Part shown: piece after piece, positions 58,675-64,000 of the stretch
Position numbering within the stretch: position 1 is the stretch's first letter
How the letters are laid out: every line of letters starts with the position of its first letter
Source: Tautonia plasticadhaerens
Lineage (GTDB): Bacteria > Planctomycetota > Planctomycetia > Isosphaerales > Isosphaeraceae
Length of the DNA: 64,000 nucleotides
Direction: 5' to 3'
Assembly (NCBI RefSeq): GCF_007752535.1
Contig: NZ_CP036426.1
Coordinates: 4,650,001 to 4,714,000 of the forward strand
The notes under the pieces: generated by a model
Database searches by the model: none
Told to the model about the DNA's origin: nothing
What the model saw: the letters and a program-made list of their open reading frames with translations, nothing else
Program-made: the position numbers and the translations under genes

Positions 58675-60338
58675 TGGACGATCCCCTCCCAAGACTGCGG
58701 CCTCCGGAAGCGATAGACGCGGACGCCGATCTCGTCGTCCCCCTCGCGACCCGGGAAGGCGGCGACGGGCTCGGCGGCGTAGTCGAGCAGGGCGCCGAGC
58801 GTCTCGGCCCGGGCGCTGTCGGCGGTCAGCTCGTCGTCGCCGACGACGACGTAGGCGAGCCTCGCGTCGGTGAGCGCCTGGCGGATGTGCCAGGGGTCAT
58901 ACGAGCGAAGTCCCGAGACGAACGCCGCCCAGCCCCTCGTGTCCAGCACCGCCTCACCCGCCCCGGCCCGGTCGGCCAGCCAGAGCCCGGCGGCCTGGTG
59001 GCCCCAGCGGCTCGGGTGCCCCGGCTTGAGCTGGACCGCCACGCCCCCGATCGCGATCGCCGAGAGCGTCGTGATCGCCAGCCGACGACGCCGTCCCGCC
59101 CCCATCGCCAGCCGATCGGAGAGGAACCGGGCCAGGCCGATCGCCCCCGCCGCCGCCCAGGGGGTCGCGAGCAAGGCGAGGGTCGCGCAGTGTCGGTCCG
59201 ACAGGTATCCGGCCCTCATGGCGTGTCGGATGAGCACGATCCCGTAGGCGATCGCGAGGCAGGCCGCCAGTTGTCGGGCCTCCCGGGAACGTCGAGGGCC
59301 CCGGTGATGCCAGGCCCCCCAGCAGGCCAGCGGGACCAGCACCCAGGCCGTCGCCTCGCCGATCCCCCGGGCCACCCGGATCGAGGCCGGCGCCGGTCCG
59401 AGCCGGCCCGGCGCGTCCGATTCCTCCTTGGGGGAGAAGTCCCACCTCGGGTCGTCCAGCCCCCGGGGGACCCAGTGGGGGACGCTCCTCGCCACCCCGG
59501 TCCCGTCGCCGAGGCCGGTGGCGTACCGCATCGAGAGCTTCTCGGAGATCGTCCCCTTGATCGCCGCGTACGAGCCGACGCAGGCGACCAACGGGGCCGA
59601 GATTGCCGCTGCGAGGAGGAGGCGGCGGGGGAGATCGGGAGGGATTTCAGGCTGAGGCGCTGAGGCGCGGAACGGAAGACGAGAGAAGATCCGATGTTCA
59701 CGCTCTCCTCGCCCTTCTCTTCTCTGCGGCTTTGCGCCTCTGCGAGAGAGCCCTCCTCCGACGACGCCCAACGCGATCACCCCCGGCACCAGCGCCACCT
59801 CCGGCCTGGCCAGGAAGCCGATCCCCGCGATCGCCCCCGAGCCGACGGCCGCGAGCACGCCCCCGGTCGTCGCGGCCCGAGTCCCCAGGGCCAGCGCCCC
59901 GGCGACGCAGAGCAGGGCGGTCGCGTCGCTGAGCGTGTCGTGGCCGATCCTCCCCGAGATCGGCAGCAGGGCGAACAGGAGGCTCGCCAGCAAGGCCGGG
60001 CGACGGCCGACGACCGTCCGGGCGAACCCGAAGAACGGGAGGACCGCCGCGACCATCGCCAGCGCCGAGACCCCTTGAGCGGCGACCCGCCAGGAGCCCG
60101 GCCCTTCGCCAATCATCGGGGCGATGAACGGCTGTGCGACCGCGATCAGGGCCGGATAGAGCGGGTGCTGGTCGGCGCGGCGGACGACGTCGGCCCAGGG
60201 CTGTTCGCCGAACTCTCGGGCGATCCGGATGAACTTTAGGCCGTCCTGGGAGGGGAGCGGGGTCCGGATCATCCCCACGACGTGGAGGACCGCCGAGAGG
60301 ACGAGGATCCCAATCAGTGCCCGATCTCGGCGGATCAT
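58671..60338 (-). CDS. GT39-like integral membrane glycosyltransferase with an in-frame repeat insert
   Basis: The 555-residue protein has ten or more transmembrane helices, an acidic first loop (PSQDGLKFIRIAREFG) and a soluble C-terminal part (DTRGWAAFVSGLRSYDPWH), the PMT/ArnT-like plan. Residues about 198-230 (RGAKPQRREGRGEREHRIFS and following) come from a repeat in the DNA at about 59650-59750 that resembles a known dispersed planctomycete repeat and shows up as a charged loop between helices. It probably glycosylates lipid-linked core sugars. GGAGGGCGGGG precedes ATG 60338. The WaaP-like gene overlaps its 3' end. Confidence 0.7.
   Translation of the reverse strand: MIRRDRALIGILVLSAVLHVVGMIRTPLPSQDGLKFIRIAREFGEQPWADVVRRADQHPLYPALIAVAQPFIAPMIGEGPGSWRVAAQGVSALAMVAAVLPFFGFARTVVGRRPALLASLLFALLPISGRIGHDTLSDATALLCVAGALALGTRAATTGGVLAAVGSGAIAGIGFLARPEVALVPGVIALGVVGGGLSRRGAKPQRREGRGEREHRIFSRLPFRASAPQPEIPPDLPRRLLLAAAISAPLVACVGSYAAIKGTISEKLSMRYATGLGDGTGVARSVPHWVPRGLDDPRWDFSPKEESDAPGRLGPAPASIRVARGIGEATAWVLVPLACWGAWHHRGPRRSREARQLAACLAIAYGIVLIRHAMRAGYLSDRHCATLALLATPWAAAGAIGLARFLSDRLAMGAGRRRRLAITTLSAIAIGGVAVQLKPGHPSRWGHQAAGLWLADRAGAGEAVLDTRGWAAFVSGLRSYDPWHIRQALTDARLAYVVVGDDELTADSARAETLGALLDYAAEPVAAFPGREGDDEIGVRVYRFRRPQSWEGIVQ
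59650..59750. repeat. Dispersed-type repeat inside the GT39-like gene
   Basis: This roughly 100-base tract is rich in short direct and inverted units (GAGGCGCTGAGGCGCGG, CTTCTCTTCTCTGCGG, GCGCCTCTGCGAGAG) and resembles the cytosine/guanine dispersed repeats often seen between planctomycete genes. Here it is read in frame. Its exact borders are approximate. Confidence 0.6.
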
Positions 60339-60431
60339 CGCCCCGCCCTCCGTGACCCCTTGCGATGCGCGGTCCGCTCCCTGGGCCGCGGGCCGGATTG
60401 TGGGGGGGGACCGGATTCGGGTCAAGGCCAG

Positions 60432-61439
60432 TCACTCGGCCGACCGACTCACATCCCGCCGGGCGATCGGCCCGCCGGCAGGCCCGGGGGCGGTCGATCC
60501 GGGATCGACCCGCACTGAGGGGGCCGTGATCCGGCGATCGGCCACCGATCGCCAGAGATCCGCCAGGCTCTCCTCGAAGCCGATCCGGGGGGCCCAGCCG
60601 GTGTCCCGGGTCATTGCGCCGAGGTCGGCCCTCGAATCGGTCGGCCCGGAGGGATTCGACCCGGCCTCGACCGTCACCCGAAGGCCGCTCAAGGCGATCA
60701 GGCGGTCGAGGCCCTCGGCGATGCTGCGGGACACCCCGGTGCCGACCGGGTAGATCCGCCCGGCCCTCCCCCGGAGTGCGAGCGCGACCAGGGCCGACGC
60801 CACGTCCCGGGCGTCGATGAAGTCTCGGCGGGCGTCGAGGTTCCCGGTGCGGAGCACCCTCGGATCGGGGCCCGGCTCTGCGAGCGCGGCGGCGAACCGG
60901 CCGAACGCCTGGCCCCCGGGCGTCCCCGGGCCGATCGGGTTGAAGACGCGGGCCACGATCCCCTCGACCGGCCCGAGCCGGGCGGCCGTGAGGCGAGAGG
61001 CGAACCACTTGCTCAGGCCGTAAGGGCCTTCGGGACGGCAGGGGGTCCGCTCGTCGACCGGGAGCCTCGATGCGGGCACCGGCCCCAGCTCGGCGGCCGA
61101 CCCGGCGGCCACGACCCGACAGGGGGCGCCGAGGGCGTCCAGGGCGTCCAGCAGCGCGGCGGTCCCGCCGACGTTCGACCGGTAGAACGAGGCCGCGTCG
61201 GCCGGGGGCGTCCGGCCCCCGAGGTGGAAGACGACTTCGGGCCGGGCCGAGGCCACGGCCCGGCGGAGGCTCGGAGGATCTTCCAGGTCGGCGGGGAGGA
61301 AGGCGTCCGGCGGCCAGCCCTCGGGGAGGCGTCGGCCGATCGCCACCACCTCGACGCCGGGGCCGGGCGATGGCCCCAGCACCCCCAGCAGGTGTCGGCC
61401 GAGGAACCCCGAGGCCCCCGAGACGAGCCAGACCGGCAT
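60432..61439 (-). CDS. NAD(P)-dependent epimerase/dehydratase (extended SDR)
   Basis: The 335-residue protein has the Rossmann loop SGASGFLGRHLL at residues 7-18, the catalytic YGLSK motif with its Tyr and Lys, and the substrate part (RVFNPIGPGTPGG, DFIDARDVASAL). It looks like a GDP-mannose/rhamnose-type or UDP-sugar epimerase. The substrate is probably a nucleotide sugar for the LPS core. The GT39-like gene starts 93 bases downstream and the heptosyltransferase gene ends 32 bases upstream. Confidence 0.82.
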   Translation of the reverse strand: MPVWLVSGASGFLGRHLLGVLGPSPGPGVEVVAIGRRLPEGWPPDAFLPADLEDPPSLRRAVASARPEVVFHLGGRTPPADAASFYRSNVGGTAALLDALDALGAPCRVVAAGSAAELGPVPASRLPVDERTPCRPEGPYGLSKWFASRLTAARLGPVEGIVARVFNPIGPGTPGGQAFGRFAAALAEPGPDPRVLRTGNLDARRDFIDARDVASALVALALRGRAGRIYPVGTGVSRSIAEGLDRLIALSGLRVTVEAGSNPSGPTDSRADLGAMTRDTGWAPRIGFEESLADLWRSVADRRITAPSVRVDPGSTAPGPAGGPIARRDVSRSAE

Positions 61440-61471
61440 CGGCGATCCTCCCGGTTGATCGGACAGGCAGG

Positions 61472-62524
61472 TCAGGCGGCCTGGTGCCTCGGACGGCCGA
61501 GCAGTCTCCGACTCGCCTCGAAGACGGCGTCGGGACTCAACTCGGTCATGCAGCGGTGGTGGCCCAGCGGACAGGTCCCCTTCTGGCAGGGGCCGCAGGG
61601 GACCGGCTGCTGGAGGTGGACCGCCCCGGGATGATAGGTGCGGGTCCAGGCGATGTGCGTCGGCCCGAACAGGCTGACCACCGGGACGCCGAACCCGGCG
61701 GCGAAGTGCCGGGGGCCGGAGTCGGTCGTCACCAGCAAGGCAGACCGCCTCACGCTCGCCTTGCTCAGGCCGATGCCCACCGGCTCATCCGCCAGGCTGA
61801 CCACGTCGTCAAGGGCCGCCAGCGCCACGATCTGCCGGGCCGACTCCCGCTCCGACGGGCCGCAGACGACCAGGACCTTCACGCCCAACTCGGCGACCAG
61901 CCGCCGGGCCAGGGCCGCGAAGTGCCCCTCCGGCCAGTTCTTGGCCGGGCCGAAGGCCCCCCCGGTGTTCAGGCAGACGACCGGCCGATCGCCGAGCAGG
62001 CCGAGCCGCAGCCAGGCGAGGTCGGCGGCCTGCTCGTCGGCCTCGGTCGTGAACAATTCGCAGCGGAGCGAGTCGACCGGGCAGCCGAGCCTCCTCGCCA
62101 GCCCGAGGTAGTACGACACGATCGGCACCGGCTCGAACCGCCCTCGGGCGTCCCTCGGCGGGGACAGTCGGTCGGTCAGCAAGACGCCCCGGCCCCCCCG
62201 GGCGTAGCCGACCCGACGACCGACCCCGCCAAGCCTCGCCATCAGGGCCGACCGGATCGAGTTGGGCAGGAGGACCGCCAAGTCGAACCGCTCCTCCCGC
62301 AATCGGGCCACGACGGCGGCCATCCGCTGCTCGCGGAGGGGGGCCTTCGGGTGGAAGAGGATCCGGTCGTCGAGCCAGGGGGCGCCGTCGAGCGTCGGGG
62401 AGACGTTCGGCTTGAGCAGGCCGACGATCCGGGCGTCGGGGAACCCCCGGCGCAGGGCTCGCAGCGTCGGCGTGGCCATGACCGTGTCGCCGACGAGGTT
62501 CGGGCAGAAGACGACGATCCGCAT
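61472..62524 (-). CDS. LPS heptosyltransferase (GT9, WaaF/WaaC-like)
   Basis: The 350-residue protein has the GT9 features: N-terminal FCPNLVGDTVMATPTLRALRR, the C-terminal nucleotide-sugar site TTDSGPRHFAAGFGVPVVSLFGPTH, and a Cys/His cluster (CGPCQKGTCPLGHHRC) typical of WaaF-like enzymes. It transfers heptose from ADP-heptose to the inner LPS core. lpxK lies 58 bases upstream. Confidence 0.88.
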   Translation of the reverse strand: MRIVVFCPNLVGDTVMATPTLRALRRGFPDARIVGLLKPNVSPTLDGAPWLDDRILFHPKAPLREQRMAAVVARLREERFDLAVLLPNSIRSALMARLGGVGRRVGYARGGRGVLLTDRLSPPRDARGRFEPVPIVSYYLGLARRLGCPVDSLRCELFTTEADEQAADLAWLRLGLLGDRPVVCLNTGGAFGPAKNWPEGHFAALARRLVAELGVKVLVVCGPSERESARQIVALAALDDVVSLADEPVGIGLSKASVRRSALLVTTDSGPRHFAAGFGVPVVSLFGPTHIAWTRTYHPGAVHLQQPVPCGPCQKGTCPLGHHRCMTELSPDAVFEASRRLLGRPRHQAA

Positions 62525-62582
62525 CGGGCCTCCGTTCCCGACTCGGCGCGGGGCAGGGCGGGGCGGGGGGGATGGATGCCCC

Positions 62583-63632
62583 TCACCGGGCCAGCTCGGC
62601 GATCCGGCCGAGGGGCCCTTCCAGCTCCTCGGCCCCCCCGATCAGCTCCAGGCCGATCCGGACGGCCCGGAGCGGCACCGGCCCCAGGTCCGAGAGGCGG
62701 AGCTTTACCGAATCCTTCTGGGTGGTCAAGGCCAGCGACGCCCCCCGGGCTCCGGCCCATCGCCTTAGGTCGTCGACGTCGGACCGGTCGTACGGGTGGT
62801 GGTCGGGGAAGGCACGGAAGGCAACGAGGTCGGCCCCCAGCCCGAGGACCGTCCGGCGGAACCCCTCGGGGTTGCCGAGCCCGCAGAAGGCCACGACCGG
62901 GACGCCCCGGATGCGGTCGAGCGGCTCGGCGACCCCCTCGGCGTCGAGCAGGTCCCTCGGCGCGTGCCTGGCCTCGGCCCAACGGAGCGGCCCGGCGGCC
63001 CGCTCGGCCCGGGATCGGATGGCCGACCGCTCCCCCTCGGAGACGAGGTCGGCCCGGGAGAGGACCACCACCCCGGCCCTCCGGAGCGACCCGATCGGCT
63101 CCCGGAGCAGCCCTCGGGGGAGCAGGTGGCCGAGGCCGAAGGGGTCGAGGGCGTCGAGCAGGACGACGTCCAGGTCCCGGGCCAGCCGGCGGTGCTGAAA
63201 GCCGTCGTCGAGGACGAGCACCTGGGACTCGCACTCCTCGACCGCGATCCGGGCCAGGGCCACGCGGTCGGGGTCCTGGAAGTGGGGCACGTCGGGCAGG
63301 TTGGCGTCGAGCACCAGCCCCTCGTCATTCAGGCCCTCGGTTGCCCCGTATCCCCGGCTGAGGATGGCGACGCGGAGCCCGTGCTCCCGGAAACGCCGGC
63401 AGACATATTCGACCATCGGCGTCTTGCCCGTGCCGCCGGCGGTGATGTTGCCGATCGCCACCACCGGCACCTCGGCCCGCTCGACGCCTCGGCCCCGATC
63501 GAACCTCGCGTTCCGGAGGCCGACCCCAAGCCCGTAACCGGCCGACGCGATTCGGAGCGCGGATCGGGCGAGGATCGCGGCGGGGCCCCGGGATTCGCCC
63601 CGGATGAGTCGGTGGAAGGCGATGCGGTCCAT
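62583..63632 (-). CDS. lpxK: Tetraacyldisaccharide 4'-kinase
   Basis: The 349-residue protein shows LpxK motifs: the Walker-type P-loop GNITAGGTGKTP (residues 61-72), LSRGYG, VLDDGFQHR and the C-terminal FPDHHPYDRSDV block. It phosphorylates the 4' position of the lipid A disaccharide, so the organism makes lipid A. The first 50 residues are membrane associated. CGGAG precedes ATG 63632. It is the first complete gene of the LPS run; the partial gene to its right ends 74 bases upstream. Confidence 0.93.
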   Translation of the reverse strand: MDRIAFHRLIRGESRGPAAILARSALRIASAGYGLGVGLRNARFDRGRGVERAEVPVVAIGNITAGGTGKTPMVEYVCRRFREHGLRVAILSRGYGATEGLNDEGLVLDANLPDVPHFQDPDRVALARIAVEECESQVLVLDDGFQHRRLARDLDVVLLDALDPFGLGHLLPRGLLREPIGSLRRAGVVVLSRADLVSEGERSAIRSRAERAAGPLRWAEARHAPRDLLDAEGVAEPLDRIRGVPVVAFCGLGNPEGFRRTVLGLGADLVAFRAFPDHHPYDRSDVDDLRRWAGARGASLALTTQKDSVKLRLSDLGPVPLRAVRIGLELIGGAEELEGPLGRIAELAR

Positions 63633-63706
63633 CCGGAAAACTCCGAGGCTCGAGGAATCCAGGCGACGGCCGACCGGATTCCCGGCTCCCGACCGGACGG
63701 GGCACT

Positions 63707-64000
63707 TTACAGGAGCCTCCAGGGATCGTCGAGGTACGTCCGGAAGAACGTGTCCAGGTCGGGGGAGGTCATGCGCGTGTCTCCCGGATCTCGGCCGAGG
63801 ACCTGCCAGACTGAGGAGTGCTCCTCGTTCTCGAAGTGGAGTTCCCAGGTGACCACCTGGATCGAATGGTCGCAGAACTGGACCCCCGTCACCGAGCCCC
63901 GATCGTTCTGTTCGACGATGCGCGACAAGGTCCAGAGGCACCAGAGGTACTCCTCGTCGAAGTGGTAATCCGAGCAGCCCCCGACCCGTCCGTAGAGCTG
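63707..64000 (-). CDS. Partial protein of unknown function, N-terminus beyond right edge
   Basis: The visible 97 residues are the C-terminus of a longer protein that runs off the right edge. They contain YHFDEEYLWCLWTLSRIVEQ, TGVQFCDHSIQVVTWEL and FFRTYLDDPWRLL, a mixed helix-strand pattern rich in aromatic residues. It loosely recalls SMI1/KNR4-type immunity proteins, but the evidence is thin and I make no family call. Confidence 0.55.
   Translation of the reverse strand, partial: QLYGRVGGCSDYHFDEEYLWCLWTLSRIVEQNDRGSVTGVQFCDHSIQVVTWELHFENEEHSSVWQVLGRDPGDTRMTSPDLDTFFRTYLDDPWRLL

Overview
The window reads as a chromosomal segment of a very GC-rich planctomycete, most likely of the Isosphaeraceae type. 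The indicators are two DUF1559 proteins with prepilin-like N-termini, a PSD1/DUF1549/DUF1553 cytochrome protein paired with a DUF1501 protein, an N-terminal LEPRxLLS motif on an esterase, an ECF sigma factor with a large sensory C-terminus, a second very divergent sigma factor, a TPR-HINT secreted protein, and lipid A/LPS core genes. This assignment rests on gene content only. There is no rRNA, complete tRNA, CRISPR array, transposase or phage module.

Layout. 1-7.2 kb: a partial Gfo/Idh/MocA oxidoreductase, a PEGA-like small protein, a transmembrane ECF sigma factor with two CBM9-like domains, and a CehA/McbA-type PHP metallohydrolase. 7.2-13.6 kb: a small hypothetical protein, an SGNH/GDSL hydrolase, an orphan prepilin-like protein, a site-2 protease with a coupled small gene, a metal-site-less M24 homologue and an ATC-hydrolase-family protein. 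13.6-14.7 kb: a gene-free kilobase carrying a 29-bp direct repeat. 14.7-20.4 kb: a TPR-HINT protein, a DUF433-like protein, an HPF/RaiA ribosome factor, and a ROK kinase plus Gfo/Idh pair (sugar metabolism). 20.5-26.7 kb: an envelope module made of an MBOAT acyltransferase, CDP-alcohol phosphatidyltransferase, GT39-like transferase, Wzx-like flippase and methyltransferase. 27-34.3 kb: DUF2617, hemE, two DUF1559-lipoprotein cassettes, then hemG/hemY. 34.4-46 kb: a Tad (Flp) pilus locus on the minus strand (two TadE-like proteins, TadG-like, Flp pilin, prepilin peptidase, CpaB, CpaE/TadZ, CpaF/TadA, TadB, TadC) and a frameshifted Tad-like gene on the plus strand. 46-50 kb: rpmF-rpmB, a divergent sigma factor and a small conserved gene. 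48.7-53.9 kb: the DUF1501/PSD1 pair and a zinc-ribbon membrane protein. 54-63.7 kb: a lipid A/LPS-core and phospholipid run on the minus strand (lpxK, heptosyltransferase, epimerase, GT39-like, WaaP-like kinase, GT4, sugar nucleotidyltransferase, PlsY fused to a beta-propeller). A partial unknown gene ends the window.

The most unusual items are the ECF sigma factor with two extracytoplasmic-type CBM9 domains, the PlsY-propeller fusion, a CDP-alcohol phosphatidyltransferase whose fourth motif Asp is His, an in-frame dispersed repeat inside a GT39-like protein, a Tad-like gene broken at a C7 tract, a stem-loop separating the Flp pilin from its assembly genes, and the twin DUF1559-lipoprotein cassettes lying between two haem genes. 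I did not find one clear multi-gene system that I would call wholly new.
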